This document shows positions 18,501-26,958 of a stretch of 34,201 bases of DNA, piece after piece. A program made the translations under genes and the position numbers. The notes beneath the pieces are model-generated. The model did no database searches, had not been told where the DNA came from, and was given only the letters and a program-made list of their open reading frames with translations. Source of the stretch: Gammaproteobacteria bacterium (GTDB lineage Bacteria; Pseudomonadota; Gammaproteobacteria; SZUA-152); the NCBI GenBank assembly GCA_021648485.1, contig JAKISS010000029.1:1-34201 (forward strand). Reading direction: 5' to 3'. The stretch's first letter is position 1. Each line of letters begins with the position of its first letter.

Positions 18501-21500
18501 CACCAATCAATGTGCTATTGGTGCCATTACCGGTGAAGTCTTCAATGTTGCTGTAACCATTGCCACCCAGTGTAATGCTCACAATACCGGTTTGTGCCGC
18601 CTGATTAACCGCATCGATTCCGGCACCCCCATTGACACTGCCTGAAATACTGCTGCCATCGGCAAAAACAAAGTTGTCTGTTCCGGCGCTGCCCACCAGA
18701 TTTTCAATATTTGAGAATGCAGAAATGCCGGTGACGGAACCGGCATCCGCCGAGGTGATGGTCCAGCTATTGGTTGTGTTGTCGGCGGTAATGCTGTCCG
18801 TGCCCACAGCACCATCAATACTGCCGGTAATACTGCCGCCATTAAGACTGAAGTCATCCGTATTGGCATTACCCACAAGATTGTTAAAACCGCTGAAATT
18901 CACTAAGCCCACACTGCCGGTGTTAACCGCTGTCACGACCCAGGTATTGGCGATATTGTCACCCGTTAGTGTGCTGGTAAGATTGTTGCCGGTAAAGGTT
19001 TCAATATTGGCAAATCCCCCGCTACCCAGCACCACGTTAACAATGCCGGATTCCAGTGAAAGATCCACCGTGTCCAGTCCTGAGCCACCATCCACCAGTC
19101 CGGTAATGGTGCTGCCATCCTGAAACTGAAAATCATCAGAAGACACATTGCCCAGCAGATTATTAAAATTGGTAAAAGCAACGGTGCCAACGGTACCATC
19201 ATTGTTTCCGGTTATATTCCAGAGATTGGAACTGACCGGACCGGTGATGGTGCTGTCAATATTGTTGCCGATAAACAATTCAATATTGGTAAATGCACTT
19301 GCGCCAAGCGCGATATTGACACTGCCCGCCTCGGCGGAAAAGTCAGCAGAGTCACTGCCATTGCCGCCATCGATAATGCCACTGATGCTGGTGCCATTAC
19401 CAAAAACAAACGCATCCAGTTGATTGTTACCGGTAATGTTTTCAATTTGTGAAAAACTGTTGATATTGGTTACGCTGCCCTGATCCACACCGAGGATTGT
19501 CCAGGTATTGGCAATGTTATCAGCCGTGAGTGAATCATTGCCTGCACCACCGGCAATGGAGCCCGAAATAGAGCCGCCTGTTACAAAAAACTGATCCGTC
19601 TGATTATTGCCCAGCAAGTCCGTAAACCCGGAAAAACTGACGGTATTCACCACACCGCTGTTTGTACCGGTGATCGTCCAGGTATTGGCCGTATTGCTGC
19701 CCGTAAAAGTGCTGTTACTGTTATTGCCAATAAACGATTCAATATCAAGATATGAAGAAAGTGATAAATCCACATTGACGGCGGCCAGCTCGACAGAAAA
19801 ATCAACGGTATCGTTACCCGCACCGCCGTTAATAATGCCACTGAAACTGCTGCCATTGGCAAAAACAAACGTGTCCACACCGTTTCCGCCCAGCAGGGTT
19901 TCTATTTCGCTGAAACCGGATACAGCAGACAGGTTGCCCACGTCCGTGCCGGTAATATTCCAGGTTGCGCCAGTGGCATAACCCTGAACAGAGTCATTGC
20001 CTGCACCGCCTATAATGCTGCCGGTAATACTGCCACCGACAGACAGAATAAAATCATCCGTGCCGTTATTGCCTTGCAGATTATTGAAATCAATAAAGCT
20101 GGTAATCCCTACTGTGCCATCGTTTATGCCGGTAATGTTCCAGGTATTCGCTGCATTAATACCGGTCAGTGTACTGTCAGTATCATTACCAACAAACGTT
20201 TCAATACTGGCAAAGCTGGCATCAGACAAGTCCACGCTCACTGCACCGGGTTTTGCGGCATAGCTGACACTGTCGGCACCGGCGGCTCCATTAATCGTAC
20301 CGGAAAGAGTGCCGCCTGCTGCAAAGATAAAGTCATCACTATTGGCATTACCTGTAAGGTTTTCAATATCATTAAAACCGGAAACACCCGAAACGATTCC
20401 TGAATCGGCACCGGTAATATCCCAGGTGTTTGCACCAATGTCCCCGATCAGGATATCAACACCCGGACCACCATCAATAACACCACTGATACTGCCGCCG
20501 GATAATGCAAAGGTATCCTCACTGGTACCACCGGTGAGATTATTAAAATCAGTAAAGGTAGTACTGTTGATGGTACCGTCATTGATACCGGTGATGGTCC
20601 ACGCATTCACTGTATTCGCACCTACCAGCGTGCTATTGCTGTTGTTACCGATAAAAGTTTCAATATTGGAAAAACCGGCCGCGCCAATCACCACGGTGAC
20701 GGCTCCCGCCACTGCCGAATAATTCACAGAATCGGTATTGGTACTGCCATCCACCACACCGCTTAAACTGCCCGCCGGACCAAATGCAAAGTCATCCGTA
20801 TCGGCATTGCCGGTGAGGTTTTCAATATTGGCAAATGAACCCACTCCCGTTGCACTGCCCGCATCAGCCGCAGAAATCGTCCAGGTATTTGCCGTATTAT
20901 CACCAATCAATGTATCCGTTCCGGCACCGCCGTCCAGCGCACCACTTAGCGTACCGGAAGACAGTGAAAAACTGTCCGCATCCGAACCACCGGTGATGTT
21001 GGCAAAATCAATAAAGGCCACTGTACCCACCGTGCCATCATCCACACCATCCGAACTGCCATTGATGCTCCACACATTGGGCACGTTATCACCCACAATC
21101 GAACTGTTGGCGCCATTGCCGGTATACAGTTCAAGATTGAGATAACGGCCACTGGCCAGATCAACCAGTACCGCACCGGTTTGCAGTGAAAGATCAATGG
21201 TATCCGTACCACCACCGCCATCAATGCTGCCGGTAATACCCGCGCCATCAACCACACTGAAATCATCGGTGTCATTGCGCCCGTTAAGATTTTCAATATT
21301 GCTGAACGACCCGACCCCGGTCACTGTGCCAGCATCATTTGCAGTAATGTTCCAGGTGTTGGCCACGTTATCCGGTGCCAGTGAATCATTACCGGCACCG
21401 CCATCAATGTTGCCACTGACAGAACCTGTGTTAAGAATAAAGGCATCGGTTCCGGTACCGCCAATGAGATTTTCAATGCTGCTAAAGGCAAACACACTGT

Positions 21501-23853
21501 CCACACTGCCGCCATCGGCGGATAAAATACTCCAGTTATTGGCTGAATTATTTGCCGTGAGACTGTCTGTGCCTGCGCCGCCATTAATGGTGCCGGTGGT
21601 TGAGCCGCCACTCAGAATAAAATCATCGGTATCACTGCCGCCGGTGAGATTACTGAAATCCGTAAACGACACACCGGCCACAGTGCCATCGTTTTGCGCG
21701 GTAATCACCCAGGTATTGGCCACGTTGTCTGCTAACAGGGAATAGTCTGCCCCACCGCCCACAAGATTCTCAATATTGGTCACATCCGTATTCAGCGTAA
21801 CGGAAACAACACCGGTGGCCGCTGCATAATCCACCGTATCCCCCGTAATATCCGCACCACCATCAAACTGTCCATCAATACTGCCGATACCGGTGACGGT
21901 AAAAGTGTCATCATCACTGCCGCCGATTAAATTGGGAAAGTCAGAAAAACTGGCACCATTTAATGTGCCACTGTTTAATGCATTGATCACCCAGGTATTG
22001 GTCTGGTTGGGCGCGATCAGCGTATCCCCGCCATTGCCGCCACCTTGCAGGCTGACACTGCTGCCCGCCAGTGTACCGGTAAAATTTAATGTTTCTGTGC
22101 CATTGGCATCCGTATCAATAGCAACCGTCAGCGCCTGCGTACCGCTGTTGGCCGAGTCCATCAGCACACTGCCGGTACTGTTAACCGTAATAATGCCATC
22201 CACACCCGGGCCATCTGTGTCCAGAGAACCCAGCGTGACCCCGGCACCGGAAATACTCAGCGAACCACCCTGCGTGGAAATCGTATCGCTTGCATCCATG
22301 GTAAAACTGCCGCCACCCGTGCTGTCAGTATCCGCCGAAAGGGTAATGGAACCCCCACTGTCAATCGCAAAGGCCAGGGTATTATCAGCCAGATTATTAA
22401 TCGTAATGTTGTTGGTGGCCTCCAGTATCAGGTTACTGTTGCTGGCCAGACCTTCCAGCGCCAACTCACCGATATCAAAAGTACCGGCACCCTGGGTAGT
22501 ATTGGACAAGTCCGGTAACAGGCCATCATTCCCCTGTACGCCATCCGCCTGATCGTAAACAGTGATATCGGTGGGATCTAACAACAACGTACCGAGTGCG
22601 CCATTATTCGCGGAAAGATCAACACGGGCATTTACCACCAGCCCCTGTTTCCCGGAAATTTCCACAAAACCACCATCACCAGAAATAGCGCCCCCGATTG
22701 CCGAAATACTGCCGGATGCCCAGGTCGTGTCTTCAGCCCACAACACTACCTCGCCACCCTGTCCGGTATTAATAGCATCAGCCTGAATCCGGGTATCACC
22801 TCCGGCCTGGGTAAATTCTGCAACGTGCTCACCGGCCCCTCTGCGAAAACCACCAATGGCAATGTTACCGCCACCGGTATCACCCGAAGCATTCACCGTT
22901 GCATCACCCAATATACCCACACGATCCCCCAGAATAACCACATCACCACCGCGAGCATCATTCATACCCACAGCATTAATATCACCGGAATGAATCACAT
23001 TACCGCCCCACCCTTCCAGACGTACCACCCCGCCTTCATTACTGATGCGGTTTGCCTGAATCAAACCCTCATTGTTAATAACGTTGTTATAAATATTATT
23101 CGCCGCACGGGCTTCAAGCACTACATAACCACCATCAGCCTGCAATACACCGGTATTGTTAATGGCCGATTCTGCACCAAGCACATTCTCCAATGTTTCT
23201 CTCTGCACACTGAATTGAATCAGACCATCACGATCAAAACTCAGTGTCGCCATATCGGCGGATAACAAATGTATCTTTCCCAATCGTGCCGAAATAGTGC
23301 CACTGTTGACCACGGTTTGCCCCACCAAAGCAACCGAACCGCCCTCTTGCACCACAATCTGCCCCGCGTTTTCCACCAAACCGGTGCCCGTCGTGAAACT
23401 GAATTCACCGTTATCATTCAATGAATCAGAATCCACCTGTAAACTGCCTGCCACCAGCGCACCCACGTTAATGCGTGCTGACTCACCAAAAACAATCCCA
23501 TTGGGATTCATTAAAAATACTTGGCCATTGGCTTCTATTCTTCCCAGGATTTCAGAGGGTCGTTGATCAAGAATATAATTCAATGCAGCAGATTCACTGT
23601 TGGGCTGTTCAAAACGCAATAACTCATCAGCAGAAAGATTAAGACTTTGCCAATTAATGGAAAGCGTCTGGCTTTGTTGATTAACCACCGTGGTTTGTGC
23701 ATTGGGTGTTTGTATGCTGCCAGAACCAGAAGTGATTTCACCACCTTGTGGGGCCGATAAAGATGACAATGGAAAACCTGTTGCCAATAACACACTAACA
23801 ACAATGCAAAGAAGTATTCCATTTTTTTCCAGAAAATTGTTCATCTTTAACAT
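15586..23853 (-). CDS. Giant two-partner secretion exoprotein (TpsA, FHA-like)
   Basis: A 2755-residue secreted protein. Residues 1-33 form a signal peptide (hydrophobic GILLCIVVSVLLATG, cleavage near SLSAPQGG). Residues about 34-300 are the TPS domain of the filamentous haemagglutinin family, with TTVVNQQSQTLSINWQSLNL, the NPNGIVFG hallmark (Asn116) and GALVAGSL; it guides export through the cognate TpsB. Residues about 300-610 are beta-helix repeats. Residues about 615-2005 are about nine composite repeats of ~150 residues with GGAGxDxL-type motifs. The rest (about 2005-2755) is further beta-helix, ending ISSEVNER. The only Cys noticed is in the signal peptide, as is common for TpsA proteins. 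Likely a biofilm adhesin; an adhesive role is inference. No toxin domain is seen at the C-terminus. Start may be 23853 or 23844. Confidence 0.95.
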   Translation of the reverse strand: MLKMNNFLEKNGILLCIVVSVLLATGFPLSSLSAPQGGEITSGSGSIQTPNAQTTVVNQQSQTLSINWQSLNLSADELLRFEQPNSESAALNYILDQRPSEILGRIEANGQVFLMNPNGIVFGESARINVGALVAGSLQVDSDSLNDNGEFSFTTGTGLVENAGQIVVQEGGSVALVGQTVVNSGTISARLGKIHLLSADMATLSFDRDGLIQFSVQRETLENVLGAESAINNTGVLQADGGYVVLEARAANNIYNNVINNEGLIQANRISNEGGVVRLEGWGGNVIHSGDINAVGMNDARGGDVVILGDRVGILGDATVNASGDTGGGNIAIGGFRRGAGEHVAEFTQAGGDTRIQADAINTGQGGEVVLWAEDTTWASGSISAIGGAISGDGGFVEISGKQGLVVNARVDLSANNGALGTLLLDPTDITVYDQADGVQGNDGLLPDLSNTTQGAGTFDIGELALEGLASNSNLILEATNNITINNLADNTLAFAIDSGGSITLSADTDSTGGGSFTMDASDTISTQGGSLSISGAGVTLGSLDTDGPGVDGIITVNSTGSVLMDSANSGTQALTVAIDTDANGTETLNFTGTLAGSSVSLQGGGNGGDTLIAPNQTNTWVINALNSGTLNGASFSDFPNLIGGSDDDTFTVTGIGSIDGQFDGGADITGDTVDYAAATGVVSVTLNTDVTNIENLVGGGADYSLLADNVANTWVITAQNDGTVAGVSFTDFSNLTGGSDTDDFILSGGSTTGTINGGAGTDSLTANNSANNWSILSADGGSVDSVFAFSSIENLIGGTGTDAFILNTGSVSGNIDGGAGNDSLAPDNVANTWNITANDAGTVTGVGSFSNIENLNGRNDTDDFSVVDGAGITGSIDGGGGTDTIDLSLQTGAVLVDLASGRYLNLELYTGNGANSSIVGDNVPNVWSINGSSDGVDDGTVGTVAFIDFANITGGSDADSFSLSSGTLSGALDGGAGTDTLIGDNTANTWTISAADAGSATGVGSFANIENLTGNADTDDFAFGPAGSLSGVVDGSTNTDSVNYSAVAGAVTVVIGAAGFSNIETFIGNNSNSTLVGANTVNAWTITGINDGTINSTTFTDFNNLTGGTSEDTFALSGGSISGVIDGGPGVDILIGDIGANTWDITGADSGIVSGVSGFNDIENLTGNANSDDFIFAAGGTLSGTINGAAGADSVSYAAKPGAVSVDLSDASFASIETFVGNDTDSTLTGINAANTWNITGINDGTVGITSFIDFNNLQGNNGTDDFILSVGGSITGSIIGGAGNDSVQGYATGATWNITGTDVGNLSAVSGFSEIETLLGGNGVDTFVFANGSSFSGIINGGAGNDTVDFSVELAAVNVDLSLSSYLDIESFIGNNSNSTFTGSNTANTWTITGTNSGVVNTVSFSGFTDLLGNNQTDQFFVTGGSISGSIAGGAGNDSLTADNIANTWTILGVDQGSVTNINSFSQIENITGNNQLDAFVFGNGTSISGIIDGGNGSDSADFSAEAGSVNIALGASAFTNIELFIGNNIDSTITGPVSSNLWNITGNNDGTVGTVAFTNFNNLLGNVSSDDFQFQDGSTITGLVDGGSGLDTVDLSLESGIVNVVLGSGGFANIETFTGNNLTSTLTGDNIANTWVVTAVNTGSVGLVNFSGFNNLVGNANTDDFSLNGGSITGSIDGAVGTDSITADNTTNSWTITSADAGSVTGISAFSNIENLVGSAGTDNFVFADGSSISGSVNGGAGIDAVNQAAQTGIVSITLGGNGYSNIEDFTGNGTNSTLIGDNIVNTWSINGLDTGTVGPVSFTNFSNLQGGANNDSFVINSGSLTGQINGGAGSDLIQANNIANTWNITGADVGNVTGVGSFGDIETLVGNASTDVFVFADGSSFSGLMDGAGGTDTVDYASQTGAVTASLASGQYQNIEYFIGNNIDSTLLGDNVVNSWFITAANAGTVNGISFSGFNNVTGNASVDTFTIATGSITGTINGGTGNDTLQADNTNNIWNILSPDAGNLTSVNAFQNIDNLLGGNAVDTVNITANISGNIDSGGGDDIININGPLTIGGSVSGNNGADILNGPTQNSNWIISGADSGSVNGIAFTQMETLVGNTGNDIFTITNNAAANISGGINGGAGDDDLQVDYIAASTRTIVFDGGTGTDSITLTGFGTGLTNRYVFGPANDQVDITTTSATNTQLINGTGIENIADTLNADNIALAGSNGDDAMVLSPGSIAGAQPVSFQISGMPSLQFSNKVNLALDAGLGNDTVQINGTVQLAGNITIAAETITEGAGGVLVADTLTFNQATTIGTSGMALATSVNTLQINGPTVDAYINEANGLAISVNDITGVLDIYTGTGDITSAGSVIVTGTSAFSVGNGGSIVLDDAGNRFAGTPAFLSTGTINNLQLTDNSTVDLPALTLNGNLTVIAAGAVTQAGVLTIQGATNINASANDITLNNVANDFIGDVTLQNSEESSTSITDVNNITLAASSVGSGTLTVNAADISQSGPIVQSANAGAARFAATSGNITLSNGANDFTGTVFLNNTGSGDIALTESNGLALGSSITNGGDLTITATNGITLSGTTTSSGGDVTITANTGDIQLGRVNAAAGRLTVNAVTGSVIGNNSPITDPNLSSQTLEILAGDTIGDFNNPISVNVSSGGTSFFAAGVGSANIIGLAGTILGGSVIVNDVAATNSAVGKGQSVSFIKQNVTPVQVASQNPLYSVSGGGLNLEIPLAELTQPLQPEKDSEDISSEVNER
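17840..22010 (-). repeat. Tandem ~150-residue repeats encoded in tpsA
   Basis: About nine copies of a ~455-bp unit, seen as recurring FxNIExFIGNNxxST junctions (for example SNIETFIGNNSNSTLVG, ANIETFTGNNLTSTLTG, QNIEYFIGNNIDSTLLG). Each unit has two sub-modules: ANTWxITGxNDGTVG...FNNLxGN..DDF, and ANTWxIT.ADAGxVxGVxxF.xIENLxGN..D.FVF, each followed by SGxIDGGAGxDxL. At the DNA level the copies are diverged, so this is an old expansion. The end points are approximate. Confidence 0.85.
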
Positions 23854-23962
23854 TTCCCAATAGCGTAATTAAAATTTCGACTTAACCTGCCATTCCGAAC
23901 TTTTCCGGGATGACGAAAAAAATCTGTAGAGTGGACAATATCTACCCTGAAAAACTTAAATC

Positions 23963-23992
23963 GTAGGGTGGAACAAGCGCAGCGGTTCCACC
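23963..23992 (+). repeat. REP-like hairpin unit, copy A
   Basis: A 30-base unit whose ends ggtggaac and gttccacc pair around aagcgcagcg. The reverse complement of 24109-24138 matches it at 29 of 30 bases. It sits between tpsB and tpsA. Confidence 0.75.
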
Positions 23993-24108
23993 AACAAGCA
24001 ATCACCTCTGTGCTCACGACTACTGACAAAAAAATCAAAACCCTGCAACAACGACTCAAAGTGAACATCGATACCAGATAAAACCTTGAATATATCCCTT
24101 TCCTGTTT

Positions 24109-24138
24109 GGTGGAACCGCTACGCTTGTTCCACCCTAC
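24109..24138 (-). repeat. REP-like hairpin unit, copy B (inverted)
   Basis: Inverted partner of copy A, 116 bases away, differing at one base in the loop region. The two together form a REPIN-like or BIME-like pair, the kind of element mobilised by RAYT transposases. Transcribed from tpsB, the two arms could also pair with each other to fold the leader of tpsA. Confidence 0.75.
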
Positions 24139-24328
24139 CTGACCACCCAGCTATGTTAGATACAGATATTTTCCCCTTCTTCTTTTAAAGAGAGAATGCA
24201 CGTAGGTTAGCTTTTAACCTTCACTTCACTTTAAATACCCAATCGTACCTTGTTTAAACTTTAACGAGACGGAATATTCCCCTGCCATAAATCACTGAAT
24301 TATAAAATATAACCAAAAATCACAGAGG

Positions 24329-24351
24329 CGTAGGCTGGTGGTAAGCCTACG
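24329..24351. repeat. Short inverted repeat downstream of tpsB
   Basis: cgtaggct, loop ggtggta, agcctacg: a perfect 8-bp stem in the tpsB-tpsA gap, about 90 bases past the tpsB stop. No T-run follows directly on the minus strand. It may be a weak terminator or attenuator between the two genes, or another intergenic repeat unit. The rest of the 23854-24439 gap has no gene. Confidence 0.4.
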
Positions 24352-24439
24352 ATTTGTTAACTTAATAATATTGTTACAATACCTTTATACCCCACAAACA
24401 GAATCGGTTATCAAACAGAAACACTTAACCTGTATTTAT

Positions 24440-26377
24440 TCAAAACAAATAATTCAACTCAAAAAAGTACTGTGGATCACGTTCATTACCCACCGGCTCA
24501 TCCCCCAACGCACTGGCCACTTCAAACCGGGCAGAAAATTTCTCATACTGAAAACGTATCCCTGCCCCCATACCACTGAGACTGACCACCTCACGATCAC
24601 TGGCCAACGGATCATTCAGCCAGCCTTTCGCATAATCCGCAAAAAACACAAACTGCAAAACCTCACCCCAACGCTTATTACCAAAAGCTTTCCACTGTGC
24701 AAACCCCGGCGCACGTAACAACCATTCAACACTGCCCGAAACCGCCTTGTCCCGCAAAAACTCAGACGTGGAATACGCCCGCACACTGTTTGGACCACCA
24801 ATAGGCATTTGCTCCAGCGATGTCAGTAAATCCTCCGAATCCTGTGTACGCAATGAAAAATGCAAGGTATGCCTTGGCGTTAACTGATACCAATGGTCAT
24901 AATCCAGATTTGTTTTTGCAAACTGCCCCCCGGCATAAACCCCCGACCCACCCCGTCGGCCAGCATCTGTCTGTGCCGGATTACTGGTAGGCTCCATCGC
25001 CCCCAGCAACCCGTCAAAACCCTCACTGTATTGAATGCGCCCTTTCAACAAATGCCGACGAGTACTGCTAGCCCAGTCAAAACCGGCCTCAACACTGGCC
25101 ACCGTCAACTCATCTGCCCTGTCTTCACCCTCGGTAACATCCAGCTTCGCCGATTTACGACTAAGTTGAAGCAAGCCATAACTGTTAAACGACCGACTGC
25201 GCTGAAAAGTATGACGCCAATACACCTGCGCCAACGTTGTTGTTCCCTTAATACCAAATGGCTCCAATGCTGCACCCAGCGAATAATTATTTTTACTTGC
25301 CCCGACACCAAAAATATTATGGGGACCAAATGCATAGCGCTCATAATTCAACGCAGCATAAGCACCGTTGTTCGGATCAATTGTTTCCGACAGACTGGCA
25401 CTGAGCCTGTCAATGGCATTCAATGGATTGTTCCAGGACACATCCAGACGAGTGCGAAACTCACCGGTAAATTCAGAACCATAATTATCCACATGCACAC
25501 GACTGTTAACCGCAGCTTCCTCGATAACCGACACCAGCAAATCAGTCTCCCCCGGATTCAATCCCGGCCGAAAAACCGCAAATGTAGTCAACCCCGGATA
25601 ATCATTCAGCGCCAGCATCGCGGCTTCGATATCCTCCTTGATCACCGGCTGACCCAGCAACCCCTCAAAAGGACGTAACATCTGCTCACGCCGGTAATCC
25701 CGGTTTTTCTCAATCGTCACATTACCCAGCACCCCTTCAAGAATGCGCAGACTGACGACACCCTGCAAAATTGTCTGCGGCGGAATCACCACCCGCACCA
25801 GAATAAAACCCCGATCCCGGTAATATTGAGCCACCTGAGCGGCAATCTCTTGCAGTTGATGCAAAGTCAGACCGTCCCCGGCTCCTGCCTTTTTACGCAT
25901 GGAACGAATATTTTCCTCCAGCGCCGCCAGACGGTTATCCAGACTATCATCATCGACCATTGCGTCGATTTCTTTCAGCACCCGGGAACGTTCTATGGGG
26001 GTTGTCTCCACACGGGAAGACAGATCATTTGTCGCCAGCATCGCCAGACGTTTCTGCTCCACAAACGCCTCCAGCTCGGTGTGTAAAATATCCTGCTCTG
26101 GTCGGTCAACCACACCCGCCAACTGGATTTTGCTCACCGAAAGGCGCGCTTTTCCGGAAGCCTTGAACTGCCCGGCCACCGGATTTTCTACCGGAACAGC
26201 CGGAGGCCGGGCAAGAAAACGTCGCATATTTGGTGGAACCGGCGCATTGAATTGTTGACCTGCCTGCGCACCGCCGGGCTTCGCTGCATCAGGATCAGAA
26301 TTAGCCGCCATGACAGAATTACTCGCCAACCCGACCAACAAACAACCACACGTAACACGCAGACACAACAGCACCAT
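24440..26377 (-). CDS. Two-partner secretion outer-membrane transporter (TpsB; ShlB/FhaC family)
   Basis: TpsB proteins form an outer-membrane beta-barrel that exports the matching TpsA. From the chosen ATG at 26377 the product has 645 residues. A signal peptide (VLLCLRVTCGCLLVGLASN, cleavage near VMAAN) leads into a Pro-rich stretch, POTRA1 (SVSKIQLAGV, with an insertion of about 90 residues), POTRA2 (VVIPPQTILQGVVSLRILEG and GVLGNVTIE), and a barrel from about residue 290 with FRTRLDVSWNNPLNAIDRLS. The conserved GGPNSVRAYSTSEFL matches the VRGY-type plug motif. The protein ends NYLF with the usual C-terminal aromatic. The frame opens earlier, at a TTG at 26482, but that gives no signal peptide at the N-terminus. 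It precedes tpsA. Confidence 0.93.
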   Translation of the reverse strand: MVLLCLRVTCGCLLVGLASNSVMAANSDPDAAKPGGAQAGQQFNAPVPPNMRRFLARPPAVPVENPVAGQFKASGKARLSVSKIQLAGVVDRPEQDILHTELEAFVEQKRLAMLATNDLSSRVETTPIERSRVLKEIDAMVDDDSLDNRLAALEENIRSMRKKAGAGDGLTLHQLQEIAAQVAQYYRDRGFILVRVVIPPQTILQGVVSLRILEGVLGNVTIEKNRDYRREQMLRPFEGLLGQPVIKEDIEAAMLALNDYPGLTTFAVFRPGLNPGETDLLVSVIEEAAVNSRVHVDNYGSEFTGEFRTRLDVSWNNPLNAIDRLSASLSETIDPNNGAYAALNYERYAFGPHNIFGVGASKNNYSLGAALEPFGIKGTTTLAQVYWRHTFQRSRSFNSYGLLQLSRKSAKLDVTEGEDRADELTVASVEAGFDWASSTRRHLLKGRIQYSEGFDGLLGAMEPTSNPAQTDAGRRGGSGVYAGGQFAKTNLDYDHWYQLTPRHTLHFSLRTQDSEDLLTSLEQMPIGGPNSVRAYSTSEFLRDKAVSGSVEWLLRAPGFAQWKAFGNKRWGEVLQFVFFADYAKGWLNDPLASDREVVSLSGMGAGIRFQYEKFSARFEVASALGDEPVGNERDPQYFFELNYLF

Positions 26378-26697
26378 GGGACGAATACACCGCTCCCTGT
26401 GTACATCATTGAAAAATGATTGACGGTAAAAATTCAGCAAATGAATACCCGCAAGCCTCTTTCTGTCAGTACAGATTGACAACTTATTGATCGGTTTGTC
26501 GTCGCTAACGACCTGATTTCACAAGCTGATGCAGGTTTGGTGCCAGATTAATGGCATTGGGTACGGTCGTAACTGGACAAACGAAAAACAATAAAAAAGG
26601 TAGGGAGTTCCTGATTCTGACTATTGGTGCTTGATGCCATAATTCTCAGGTTGAGAAATGCGGAAAAATACACCACTCCTAAAAAAGGAATAACATC
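26378..26697. other. Promoter region of the secretion locus
   Basis: About 320 bases divergent between tpsB (-) and the small frame at 26698 (+). No recognised sigma-70 or sigma-54 box stands out. In-frame extension of tpsB up to 26482 is possible. No other gene is seen. Confidence 0.25.
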
Positions 26698-26766
26698 ATG
26701 AGTTCCGAGAAAAAAATAAAAGAAGGCAAGACGCTTTTAGAAAAACACACTATCACTCCAAAATAA
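26698..26766 (+). CDS. Possible 22-residue small protein
   Basis: MSSEKKIKEGKTLLEKHTIT plus PK, encoded from an ATG with AAAAAAGGAA eight bases upstream, an excellent ribosome site. The peptide is highly basic and helix-prone. Its stop codon lies inside the first bases of the dispersed repeat at 26762. It could be a real small protein, or the truncated start of a longer gene cut by insertion of the repeat. Confidence 0.4.
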   Translation: MSSEKKIKEGKTLLEKHTITPK

Positions 26767-26920
26767 ACAACCCCGTAGCAAGCTATCTCGCTGCGCGAAG
26801 CGGGGTATTAACGTCACGCCGCGAAGGCCGGTATCCAGGGGGTTCATCGTCTGGATTCTAGCCTACGCCAAAATGACGGTATTCGCAGCAAGCTGCGGGG
26901 AAATTAAACCCAAAGAGATT
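26762..26920 (+). repeat. Dispersed ~160-bp repeat, copy 2
   Basis: Second copy of the element at 2628-2787, in the same orientation about 24 kb away. It begins exactly where the small frame ends and lies between that frame and the response regulator's stop. Differences are scattered substitutions and small indels, for example a shorter accggcgaaggcccgg segment, so the copies have diverged since duplication. Confidence 0.8.
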
Positions 26921-26958
26921 AAGGCATGCTTCCTTACCCCTAAAACCAGAAAATACAA

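Noticed and set aside
15643-23566. Many open frames on the plus strand opposite the giant exoprotein
   Set aside because: They are mirror readings of a repetitive, low-stop coding region, lack ribosome sites and show Pro/Ser/Leu-rich antisense composition.
24893-25678. 261-codon plus-strand frame opposite tpsB
   Set aside because: It is antisense to a clear beta-barrel transporter and has no independent support.
15586-26482. Contact-dependent inhibition (CdiB/CdiA) system instead of a plain two-partner system
   Set aside because: The exoprotein lacks a VENN-type pretoxin motif and a C-terminal toxin domain, and no immunity gene follows it.
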